Assembly: GCF_002286815.1 (NCBI RefSeq)
Contig: NZ_MUNM01000063.1
Coordinates: 80,205 to 144,204 of the forward strand
Direction: 5' to 3'
Source: Pseudomonas sp. PICF141
GTDB taxonomy: Bacteria > Pseudomonadota > Gammaproteobacteria > Pseudomonadales > Pseudomonadaceae
DNA: 64,000 bases
The notes beneath the pieces are model-generated. The model was not told the origin of the DNA and made no database searches. It saw only the letters and a program-made list of their open reading frames with translations. This document shows, piece by piece, positions 33,352 through 40,869 of the stretch (the first letter of the stretch is position 1; every line of letters starts with the position of its first letter). The translations under genes were made by a program, and so were the position numbers.

Positions 33352-35031
33352 TTATCCACAGGCAGCCTCCAGCAAAATCCGCCCACTGGAGCAGGTGGCG
33401 GTTTCGTTGCGATAGGTGAAATACAATTTGCTGCGCGCCGAGTCGAAGCGCAGGTGCAACTGGATTTCATCACCGGGGCGTACCAGTTGCTGGAATTTCA
33501 GCACTTCCATGCCGGCGAATTTTGCCGGCAGATCCATCAATCGCTGGCCCAGGCTCAATGCCCAATCCACCTGCACCACGCCGGGCAATACCGGCGCTCG
33601 GGGAAAGTGGCCGCTGAAATACGCCAGGTCTGGTGGAACGGCCAATTGCAGGCTCCATTCGCCATCGGTGTCGATTTGCTCCAGCACTTCCGGGGCCTTT
33701 GGACGGGGCGCCAGCAGCAAGGCTTCCACCTCGGCCTGGGGCAGTTTGCCTTGTGCGTTGAGCGGTAGCTGCCGCAACAAGCGCCAGCGGCGTGGCAGGG
33801 CCAGCGTTTCACAATGCTGACTCAGGTGCTGACGCAAGGCTTGAGTGAGGCTGCGTCGACCCTGATTGCGCAAGGCACGCAGGCCTCGTTCGCTGAGTAC
33901 CAGCAGCGCCCCTAATGAAGCGCGATTTTCCTGAACCACGGCGAGGCGTGCTTCGGCGACCCAGTCGTGAGCCATCAGCGCTTGTTCGAGCATCGGTAGC
34001 GAAATACGTTTTTCTTCCAGTTTGACGATTCGGTCCAGCCGTCCCAACAGCTCGAAACGGCCGTCGGCGGCGATGCGCGCGGCATCGGCGGTGTGTTCGA
34101 CATGGCCGGCTGGCAAATACGCTGAGGCGACAAGCAGGGCACCATCGTTGTCCTGGCTCAGCGCTACATCGGCGAAGGGTTGCCACAGATGCGGGCCCTG
34201 ACGCCAGGCGATGCCGCCAGTTTCCGAGCTGCCGAAAATTTCTGTCGGCCATTGTTGCAGGCGCTCATGCAGGCATTGCGCTGCTTCGGCGGGCAACGCA
34301 CCACCGGAGGAAAATACCCGGCGCACCGCGCTCAGCGCTGGCCAGTCGAGGTTGTCGCCCATGCGCTTGAGCAGCGCCGGGCTGGCGACCCAGGCGAAGG
34401 CCGGGTATTCGCGGCTGGCGCGCTGCAAATCTTCCGGGAAGGCCAATTGCTTGCGGACGAACGAGCGCCCGGCGCACAACGGCCACAGCACCCGAAACAG
34501 CAACCCGTAGATGTGTTGAGTGGCGACGCTGCCAATGATGCAGGCCTCGCCCAGATCTGCGCCCCACAGATGCTCCAGCGCTTCGACTTCATTGGCCAAT
34601 TGGCGCAGGGTTTTGTCGATACGCTTGGGTTCGCCACTGGAGCCGGAGGTGCACAGGCTCAGCTGACAGCGATCCAGATCCAGAGCACTGGCTGGCAGCG
34701 GTGCATGCCGATAATCGCTCAGGTGCGCATCCTCAGCCTGGTCGGTCAGCCACAGATCGACCTCGGTCGACCAGCGCTGGCGAGTTTGCGCTTGCAAGTC
34801 CGCGGGCAGCAGTACGCTGACCCCGGCACGCCAGGCGCCGAGCAGGGCAATGGCCAGGTCGGCAGCGTCTTCAAGGTGCACGGCGATGCGCTGCACGCCT
34901 TGCGCTTGCAGGCCGGCAGCCAGGCTCAGGGCCTGTTCGCACAATTGCGCATGATTCAACGCAGGTTCGGCCGTCACGACATGGTCTGGCCGAGCCTTGA
35001 GCAACAGTTGCTCAAGTGTTATCCAATTCAT
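33352..35031 (-). CDS. AMP-dependent ligase fused to hotdog dehydratase (APE cluster)
   Basis: 559 residues from the ATG at 35031, which overlaps the upstream stop (ATGA). Residues about 1-430 are an acyl/aryl-adenylating enzyme with P-loop CTSGSSGEPKR (about 127-137). Residues about 450-559 are a FabZ/ApeI-like dehydratase with FSGHFPRAPVLPGVVQVDW. The ligase would load the aryl starter onto an ACP and the dehydratase would act on 3-hydroxyacyl-ACP. The fusion is typical of APE clusters. Confidence 0.9.
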   Translation of the reverse strand: MNWITLEQLLLKARPDHVVTAEPALNHAQLCEQALSLAAGLQAQGVQRIAVHLEDAADLAIALLGAWRAGVSVLLPADLQAQTRQRWSTEVDLWLTDQAEDAHLSDYRHAPLPASALDLDRCQLSLCTSGSSGEPKRIDKTLRQLANEVEALEHLWGADLGEACIIGSVATQHIYGLLFRVLWPLCAGRSFVRKQLAFPEDLQRASREYPAFAWVASPALLKRMGDNLDWPALSAVRRVFSSGGALPAEAAQCLHERLQQWPTEIFGSSETGGIAWRQGPHLWQPFADVALSQDNDGALLVASAYLPAGHVEHTADAARIAADGRFELLGRLDRIVKLEEKRISLPMLEQALMAHDWVAEARLAVVQENRASLGALLVLSERGLRALRNQGRRSLTQALRQHLSQHCETLALPRRWRLLRQLPLNAQGKLPQAEVEALLLAPRPKAPEVLEQIDTDGEWSLQLAVPPDLAYFSGHFPRAPVLPGVVQVDWALSLGQRLMDLPAKFAGMEVLKFQQLVRPGDEIQLHLRFDSARSKLYFTYRNETATCSSGRILLEAACG

Positions 35032-35573
35032 GGGCGGCCTCTTACCCGTTGTCGTATCAGCCATTCAATGGCAAACATCAGGCCGATCAATCCATAGGAG
35101 ATCAGGCCGGTGTACAACATCCACCAATTCAGCGGCGCCCAAAGGGTCAGGGCCGCGGCGCACAAGCCGTTGCAGAGAAAGAACACGCTCCAGGCAATCG
35201 TCACCCGGCGGGTGTAGCGAATGGCCTTGGCCGGTAATTCCGGCTCTCGCAGCCGGGCCAGGCGCTCGATCATCGGCGGGCCATATTTCAGGCTCAGCCC
35301 GAACAGCACCAGCATGAATGCGCTGATCAATACCGGGTACCAGCGCAGCAGCACCGGGCTGTCGAACAGCGCCAGCAACAGGCAGAATGCGATGGCGACC
35401 ACGGCCATCCACAGGCTTTCAGGCCGCCGCTGGCCAGTCAGCGCCCGTGCCAGCCACAGGCTACCCAGCAGCAGACCGAACTGCCACGGGGCAAAATGCG
35501 CCATGCCGAAATACACCGCAAAGGGGTACAAAAGGCCCGCCAGCAGCAGGCCGAGGCCGATCAGTCGGCTCAT
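35028..35573 (-). CDS. COG4648-type membrane protein of the APE cluster
   Basis: 181 residues with about six hydrophobic helices and a short basic end (IRQRVRGRP). The family is a frequent APE-cluster member with unknown role, sometimes misnamed as a gyrase subunit; nothing here supports that. It overlaps the ACP gene stop by 4 nt and the ligase start by 4 nt. Confidence 0.82.
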   Translation of the reverse strand: MSRLIGLGLLLAGLLYPFAVYFGMAHFAPWQFGLLLGSLWLARALTGQRRPESLWMAVVAIAFCLLLALFDSPVLLRWYPVLISAFMLVLFGLSLKYGPPMIERLARLREPELPAKAIRYTRRVTIAWSVFFLCNGLCAAALTLWAPLNWWMLYTGLISYGLIGLMFAIEWLIRQRVRGRP

Positions 35574-35824
35574 GCGGCGGGTTGAACCAGACGGTAGACC
35601 GCCTCGACCACGTCGCTGACGGTACGCACCGATTTGAATTCCTCGGCGGCGATTTTCTTGCCGGTCTGGCGTTTGATGTGATCGATCAGGTCGACCGCAT
35701 CGATGCTGTCGATTTCCAGATCCTGATACAGGTTGGACCCCAGACTGATGCGCTCGGGCTCCAGCTCGAAGAGTTCGACCAGAGCATCGCGCAGGGTATT
35801 GAAAATATCGTCACGAGTTTGCAT
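35570..35824 (-). CDS. acyl carrier protein (first of two reading downstream)
   Basis: 84 residues. Phosphopantetheine site at Ser40 in DLEIDSIDAVDLI. Carries the growing polyene with the neighbouring second ACP, 9 nt upstream. Reading frame intact. Confidence 0.93.
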   Translation of the reverse strand: MQTRDDIFNTLRDALVELFELEPERISLGSNLYQDLEIDSIDAVDLIDHIKRQTGKKIAAEEFKSVRTVSDVVEAVYRLVQPAA

Positions 35825-35833
35825 GGTCCGGTC

Positions 35834-36094
35834 TCAAGCTGCCTGCTTTGCGGTGACGAACGCCGCAAGGCTCGCCACGTTGGTGAAGTGATTACGGGTG
35901 TCCTTGGCGTCGGCATCGATTTTGATGCCGTACTTTTTCTGGATGGCCAGGCCGAGTTCCAGGGCGTCTACCGAGTCCAGGCCCAGGCCTTCGCCGAACA
36001 GCGTTTGTTCATCGCCGATATCATCGACGCTGATGTCTTCGAGGCCCAGGGCATCGATGATCAGTTCTTTTATCTCACGGTGCAGATCGCTCAT
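35834..36094 (-). CDS. acyl carrier protein (second ACP of the APE cluster)
   Basis: 86 residues from the ATG at 36094, with AAGGAG 9 nt upstream; a longer frame to 36136 lacks a site. Phosphopantetheine site Ser41 in GLGLDSVDALEL. Its start lies inside the acyltransferase 3' end (20-nt overlap). Two ACPs in tandem are characteristic of APE clusters. Confidence 0.93.
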   Translation of the reverse strand: MSDLHREIKELIIDALGLEDISVDDIGDEQTLFGEGLGLDSVDALELGLAIQKKYGIKIDADAKDTRNHFTNVASLAAFVTAKQAA

Positions 36095-36884
36095 CTTCGG
36101 CGAGCTCCTTAATAAAGTAATGGTGCAAATAATCATTGAGCTTGCGCGAGGCCTGAGGCGCAGGCCCCTGCGTAGCGAAGGCCTGTGGGTCTATATCGGC
36201 CCCAACGCGAAAACTGAAGTGCACGCGGCGTTTGGGGATCCGATACCAGGGTTCGGCCTTGGTCAATGTGGTCGGGCTGACCTTGATGATCACCGGGGTG
36301 AGGATTCTCGCACCACGCAGGGCGATTGCCGCGCCCCCCCGATGAAAGGCCGGCGGTTTACCGGGTTGAGTGCGGGTGCCCTCGGGAAAGATGATCAGGG
36401 TCTGACCGCTTTTCAGCGCATCGGCAGCGGCGTCGAGCATATCCATGCTGCCATCGTTGCTGATGTAATCGGTGCGGCGTAGCGGGGCGCGGGTGAACGG
36501 GTTTTCCCAGAGGCTTTTCTTGACCACACAGTTGGAGTGGCCCACCAGGCCGATCAAAAATACGACATCGATCAACGAGGGGTGATTGGCAACGATCATC
36601 TGCCCTGGCCGCCCGAGTTTTTCCGCGCCCTGAATGTCATAAGTCAGCACGCCGGCGCGAGCCATGAACCGAATGAAAAACCAGAAACAGCGGCTTACTG
36701 TCTGTCGGGCGCGCCGACGATGGGCCTGGGCGTCTCCCGGCAGGCAACTCAGCAGCGGGAATACCACCACTCGCAGGCATAGCCCGCCCAACCCGAACAG
36801 GGTGAAGCTTGCGGCAGTGGCCAGCAGGCGCCAGTAATAGGCGTCGCGGTTTTTATCGGTCACAGGTTGCGTTGCCAGGTCCAT
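36075..36884 (-). CDS. PlsC-type 1-acylglycerol-3-phosphate acyltransferase of the APE cluster
   Basis: 269 residues from the ATG at 36884. N-terminal membrane helix (about 21-48), HxxxxD motif NHPSLID (His101, Asp106) and FPEGTR (166-171). Would link the polyene or a fatty acid to a glycerol-type anchor. It overlaps the upstream ketosynthase-like gene by 25 nt. Confidence 0.88.
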   Translation of the reverse strand: MDLATQPVTDKNRDAYYWRLLATAASFTLFGLGGLCLRVVVFPLLSCLPGDAQAHRRRARQTVSRCFWFFIRFMARAGVLTYDIQGAEKLGRPGQMIVANHPSLIDVVFLIGLVGHSNCVVKKSLWENPFTRAPLRRTDYISNDGSMDMLDAAADALKSGQTLIIFPEGTRTQPGKPPAFHRGGAAIALRGARILTPVIIKVSPTTLTKAEPWYRIPKRRVHFSFRVGADIDPQAFATQGPAPQASRKLNDYLHHYFIKELAEDERSAP

Positions 36885-37585
36885 ACACGATTTTTCCAGG
36901 CATGTTGGCAGGTCGTTTGCTGGCCGAGCAGGGTACGCAACAGATTCAGGGCATGGGGCCAACGGGTTTTGGACAACGCTTGCGAGGTGCTGTTCAGCGA
37001 CAGCTGCCACTGATTGCCAGGTGTAATCAACAGGCCCACCGCGTAGGGGAATGGCACATCGTCGATCCAGGCCGTGTAGGCCGCGGGCGGTTGCTCCTCC
37101 GTCACTATCAGCAGTACCGCGGGTGCGCCTTCCTCGAGCAGCGCCGCCGCTTCCAGCATGCCGTGTTCAAGGCCATCTCCCGCCGCGGCGAGGGCGGTCA
37201 TTTCGCTGGTTTCGCCACGCATGATCGACCACAGGCCGATCACCGCATTGTGCACCGACAGGCTGAACTGAGTGGGTGACAACGGTTGATCCGTCGCCAG
37301 ATCGCTGAGAATGTCAAAGGTGCGCGGGGTTTCGCCATGGCGGGAAATAAAGATCAACGGTAGGTCCTGGCGACCATCGGCCAAAGGCCAGCCGACACTG
37401 AACGCCATCCGCGCCAGACGGCTGAGGCGTCGACGCTGCATGGCCGGCAGAAACGATACGTCGGGAGCGACATCGCTGCGCTCGAGCACAACCGGTTGCC
37501 GGCTCCAGGCCTGCCAGTCATTCACGCTTTCAAGCCCGGGGGCCCACGCGCGCCATTGGGCGATGTTGAAGTTGATCACAGACAT
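36860..37585 (-). CDS. beta-ketoacyl synthase-like chain-length factor; first APE gene
   Basis: 241 residues. Matches the short ketosynthase N-terminal domain family (MSVINFNIAQWRAWAPGLES, then SPTQFSLSVHNAVIGLWSI) that lacks the active-site Cys. In APE clusters such proteins are proposed to partner a ketosynthase and set chain length. It is the promoter-proximal gene of the operon: GGGA lies just before the ATG and a 360-nt regulatory region lies upstream. Confidence 0.85.
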   Translation of the reverse strand: MSVINFNIAQWRAWAPGLESVNDWQAWSRQPVVLERSDVAPDVSFLPAMQRRRLSRLARMAFSVGWPLADGRQDLPLIFISRHGETPRTFDILSDLATDQPLSPTQFSLSVHNAVIGLWSIMRGETSEMTALAAAGDGLEHGMLEAAALLEEGAPAVLLIVTEEQPPAAYTAWIDDVPFPYAVGLLITPGNQWQLSLNSTSQALSKTRWPHALNLLRTLLGQQTTCQHAWKNRVWTWQRNL

Positions 37586-37945
37586 TCAATCCCGCCCCTG
37601 CAGGCTTTCTTTTGACGCGGTGAGCCGCTAAAAATCGCGGCAGACCTTACGTGGCGCTTAACGCCGAGTGGCGCGCATTATCCCGTTGCGACGGGTGTGT
37701 AGCAAATGCTGGTTACATTTTGTGCAACGAAATGTACCGTCTGGTTCGCGAAAAAAACTGTCGTTTGGCCATTATCCACGCGGCGTCGGACATGTCTGTC
37801 AGCTCCATCGGCGATCGATGGGTGAGTTGGCGGCGTTTTCCGACGGAAATTACCCATGATTGTGTAGTCCCGATGCCAGCGAGGTAGCTAAGCAGCGGCG
37901 TGGACCACTACACTCGGTCATTCTTTGATACACGGAGGTTTTGAC
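37586..37945. promoter_or_regulatory. divergent control region of the APE operon and parA-like gene
   Basis: 360 nt without a convincing gene. It contains the interrupted palindrome ACATTT-N9-AAATGT (37715-37735) within GGTTACATTT / AAATGTACC, about 125 nt before the APE start codon, a good place for an operator. CGGAGG (37933-37938) is the ribosome site of the parA-like gene. Confidence 0.45.
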
Positions 37946-38713
37946 ATGCGGCGCGTGGTGTTCAATCAGAAAGGTGGCGTGGGCAAGTCAAGTATTGCCT
38001 GCAATCTGGCGGCGGTCAGCGCCAGCGAAGGCTATCGCACGCTGTTGGTGGATCTCGATGCCCAAGCCAACTCCACTCAATACCTGACGGGACTCACCGG
38101 TGACGATATCCCGATGGGGATCGCTGATTTCTTCAAGCAGACGCTGTCCTCCGGCCCGTTTTCGAAGAAAAACCAGGTCGATATCTACGAAACTCCGTTC
38201 GACAACCTTCACGTCGTTACCGCGACCGCCGAGCTGGCTGACTTGCAGCCCAAGCTTGAGGCCAAGCACAAGATCAACAAGCTGAGAAAATTGCTCGAGG
38301 AACTGGACGGCGATTACGACCGAATCTACCTCGATACACCGCCAGCGCTGAATTTCTATGCTGTCTCGGCGTTGATCGCTGCTGATCGGGTGTTGATCCC
38401 CTTTGATTGCGACAGTTTCTCCCGTCAGGCGCTGTATGGCCTGCTGGCGGAAATCGAAGAGTTGAAGGAAGACCACAACGAAGGGCTGGAGGTTGAAGGC
38501 ATTGTTGTCAACCAGTTCCAGGCCCGCGCCAGTTTGCCTCAGCAAATCCTCGACGAACTGATCGCCGAAGGGCTGCCCGTATTGCCGGTGTACCTGGCCA
38601 GTTCAGTGCGGATGCGCGAATCCCATCAGGCCAACACGCCGCTGATCCATCTCGACCCGCGGCACAAACTGACTCTGCAGTTCGTCGACCTGCACAACTT
38701 GCTGGAAAACTGA
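37946..38713 (+). CDS. ParA/MinD-family ATPase (orphan)
   Basis: 255 residues from the ATG at 37946 (CGGAGG 7 nt upstream); a TTG at 37925 is in frame but lies before that site. Deviant Walker A KGGVGKSS (9-16) with signature Lys9, and Walker A' LLVDLDAQANS. No ParB gene or parS-like site is adjacent, so a role in plasmid-style partition is unlikely; orphan ParA proteins position cargoes or cell-pole machinery. Similar orphans sit in this genomic neighbourhood in other pseudomonads. Confidence 0.88.
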   Translation: MRRVVFNQKGGVGKSSIACNLAAVSASEGYRTLLVDLDAQANSTQYLTGLTGDDIPMGIADFFKQTLSSGPFSKKNQVDIYETPFDNLHVVTATAELADLQPKLEAKHKINKLRKLLEELDGDYDRIYLDTPPALNFYAVSALIAADRVLIPFDCDSFSRQALYGLLAEIEELKEDHNEGLEVEGIVVNQFQARASLPQQILDELIAEGLPVLPVYLASSVRMRESHQANTPLIHLDPRHKLTLQFVDLHNLLEN

Positions 38714-38719
38714 AAAGCG

Positions 38720-38794
38720 AAAGATCGCAGCCTTCGGCAGCTCCTACGGGATTGGCTGAACGCCGATTTAGAAGCTGCGAAGGCTGCGATCTTT
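38720..38794. repeat. 17-bp perfect inverted repeat between parA-like gene and trxC
   Basis: AAAGATCGCAGCCTTCG (38720-38736) and CGAAGGCTGCGATCTTT (38778-38794), loop of 41 nt, followed by TTT. It lies between converging genes and could end both transcripts. Related to the GCAGCTGC family by its GCCTTCGGCAGCT core. Confidence 0.85.
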
Positions 38795-38806
38795 TTCAGG
38801 CTGCTA

Positions 38807-39241
38807 TCAGATCCCCTGACTACGCAACCAGCTCATCAATTGCGGTAACGGGAAGGCCCCGCTCTGGCGAGCCACTTCCCGGCCGTTCTTGAACAGAATC
38901 AGGCTCGGGATCGAGCGAATCCCCAGCTGCGCCGACAACTGCTGATTCGCCTCGCTGTCCAGCTTGGCCAACCGACACTTGCCTGCCAACTGCCCAGCCG
39001 CCTGCTCGAACACTGGCGCAAACGACTTGCATGGCCCGCACCAGTCCGCCCACACATCCACCAGCAATGGCAGATCACCCTTGATCTGACTGGCGTAATC
39101 GCCTTGTTTCAATTCGAACGGTTTGTTCAGCAAGACCTCGGCCTTGCAGCGACCGCATTTTGGATGATCCTTGAGGCGCTCGGCGGGGATGCGGTTCAGA
39201 CCGTTGCAGTTGGGGCAGGGGATGAGGAGTGGGTCGGTCAT
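38807..39241 (-). CDS. trxC: thioredoxin 2
   Basis: 144 residues. N-terminal zinc finger Cys9-Cys12 and Cys29-Cys32 (CPNC, CGRC), then a thioredoxin domain with WCGPC active site (Cys68, Cys71). A cytoplasmic oxidoreductase, usually induced by oxidative stress. The zinc finger is the hallmark of TrxC. No defect seen. Confidence 0.96.
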   Translation of the reverse strand: MTDPLLIPCPNCNGLNRIPAERLKDHPKCGRCKAEVLLNKPFELKQGDYASQIKGDLPLLVDVWADWCGPCKSFAPVFEQAAGQLAGKCRLAKLDSEANQQLSAQLGIRSIPSLILFKNGREVARQSGAFPLPQLMSWLRSQGI

Positions 39242-39357
39242 GATTGGCTCTCAGTTGGGCAGTCTATGGAGCTGATCTGGAGTTGAAGGTGGTCTTTATC
39301 AAGGAGATAGGTTTTAGACCACTATCTTATTCGGTTGCGAAAAGGGCCTATCTGCAC

Positions 39358-40821
39358 TCACGACGAACAACTGATCTCCAGATGCTTGCCCCATTCCGGT
39401 GGCCGCTCGGCATAACGCTCCATTCCAGGCTGCTCCTCGAACGGATTGCTCAGCACCGCGTGCAAGCGGCGAACTTCCGAGTAGTCGCCGCTCTCTGCCG
39501 CATCGATGGCGTTCTGCGCCAGATAATTGCGCAGGATGTACAGCGGATTCACCGCATGCATGCGCTTGCGGCGCTGTTCCTGGTCAGCCACACCTTCACG
39601 GGCAACCCGGGCGATGTAGAGTTCGCCCCACGCATCGAAACCCTTGAGGTCGACGAAGTCATCGCGCAAGCGGGCGATGGCCCGTTCGGGTGATTCATCG
39701 CCGAGGCGGCGGAAGAACAGGCTGTAATCGACGCCGCTGTTCTGCATCAATTGCAGCAGGTGTTCCAGCAATTTCTGGTCGTCGTCTTCGGCAGTGGTCA
39801 AGCCGAGGCGACGGCGCATCAGGTCCAGGTAGTGGGCCTGGAACAGTGGCAGGTACAGGCCGAGGGTTTCGCGCAGGGCTTCGACGCTGATGAACGGCGT
39901 CAAGGCCTGGGCGAGGGCGCTGAGGTTCCACTGGCCAATGGGTACCTGATTGCTGAAAGAATAGCGGCCCTGATCATCGGAGTGATTGCAGATGAAGTGG
40001 GCATCGAAGTCGTCGAGAAAGGCAAACGGGCCGAAGTCGAAGGTAATACCCAGGATCGACATGTTGTCGGTGTTCATCACGCCGTGGCAGAACCCGTAGG
40101 CCTGCCATTTGGCGATCAGTTCGGCATTGCGCTCGACGATTTCGCGGAACATCGCCAGATACGGTTCCGGCTGTTCCAGGCAATGGGGGAAATGCATCGC
40201 CAGCACATGGTCGCCAAGTTCTTTCTGTTGCTCGGGACGCTTGGTGTAGTAGAAAAATTCGAAATGCCCGAAACGTACATGGCTCGGCGCCAGACGCAGG
40301 AGCATGGCCGCGCGTTCCTGTTTCTCGCGCCAGACCGGTGTGTCGGAGCCGATCACGCACAGCGCGCGAGTGGTGGGAATGTTCAGCGCATGCAGGGCTT
40401 CGGAGGCGAGAAATTCGCGGATCGAGGACCGCAACACCGCCCGTCCATCGCCCATGCGTGAATAGGGCGTCTGGCCGGCACCCTTGAGGTGCAGGTCCCA
40501 ATGTTCGCCGGCTTCGTTGTAGACCTCGCCCAGTAACAAGCCGCGACCGTCGCCCAGCTGCGGGTTGTAAAAGCCGAACTGATGCCCGGAATAGACCATC
40601 GCCCGCGGCTCGGCCTCGGCCCAGAGCTTGTGACCACTGAACAGCTCAGCGAACACCGGTGTGTGGGCCTCGGCCGGGTCCAGGTCCAGCAGCGCCATGG
40701 CGGCGGGGCTGGCAACCACCAGTCGCGGAGCGGCGATGGGCTCGGGCAGCACATGGGTTGAGAACGCATCGCCCAGGCGGGCGAAGCGATTGTCGAAGGT
40801 CAGTTCGTCGAGGGCTTTCAA
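39358..40821 (-). CDS. selO: SelO pseudokinase / protein AMPylator
   Basis: 487 residues. SelO family (YdiU): transfers AMP to protein hydroxyls using an inverted kinase-like ATP site. The typical N-terminus MKALDELTFDNRFARLGDAF is present, with PYSRMGDGRAVLRSSIREFL and later NTDNMSILGITFDFGPF (metal-binding DFGPF). The start codon is TTG (40819-40821) with GGAGA about 7 nt upstream; no ATG fits in this frame. A perfect 9-bp hairpin lies just upstream of that site. Confidence 0.93.
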   Translation of the reverse strand: MKALDELTFDNRFARLGDAFSTHVLPEPIAAPRLVVASPAAMALLDLDPAEAHTPVFAELFSGHKLWAEAEPRAMVYSGHQFGFYNPQLGDGRGLLLGEVYNEAGEHWDLHLKGAGQTPYSRMGDGRAVLRSSIREFLASEALHALNIPTTRALCVIGSDTPVWREKQERAAMLLRLAPSHVRFGHFEFFYYTKRPEQQKELGDHVLAMHFPHCLEQPEPYLAMFREIVERNAELIAKWQAYGFCHGVMNTDNMSILGITFDFGPFAFLDDFDAHFICNHSDDQGRYSFSNQVPIGQWNLSALAQALTPFISVEALRETLGLYLPLFQAHYLDLMRRRLGLTTAEDDDQKLLEHLLQLMQNSGVDYSLFFRRLGDESPERAIARLRDDFVDLKGFDAWGELYIARVAREGVADQEQRRKRMHAVNPLYILRNYLAQNAIDAAESGDYSEVRRLHAVLSNPFEEQPGMERYAERPPEWGKHLEISCSS

Positions 40822-40832
40822 CGGCCATCTCC

Positions 40833-40856
40833 AGCAGAATGTCCGAGCATTCTGCT
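40833..40856 (-). promoter_or_regulatory. hairpin upstream of the selO ribosome site
   Basis: On the minus strand AGCAGAATG, a 6-nt loop and CATTCTGCT, ending directly before GGAGA of selO. No T-run follows. It could be the mscK transcript end or could modulate selO translation. Confidence 0.45.
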
Positions 40857-40869
40857 AGGGATAGCGCGG

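Noticed and set aside
37651..37887. 78-codon plus-strand open frame in the APE / parA-like intergenic region
   Set aside because: No ribosome site and no family resemblance; it overlaps a candidate operator. Treated as chance.
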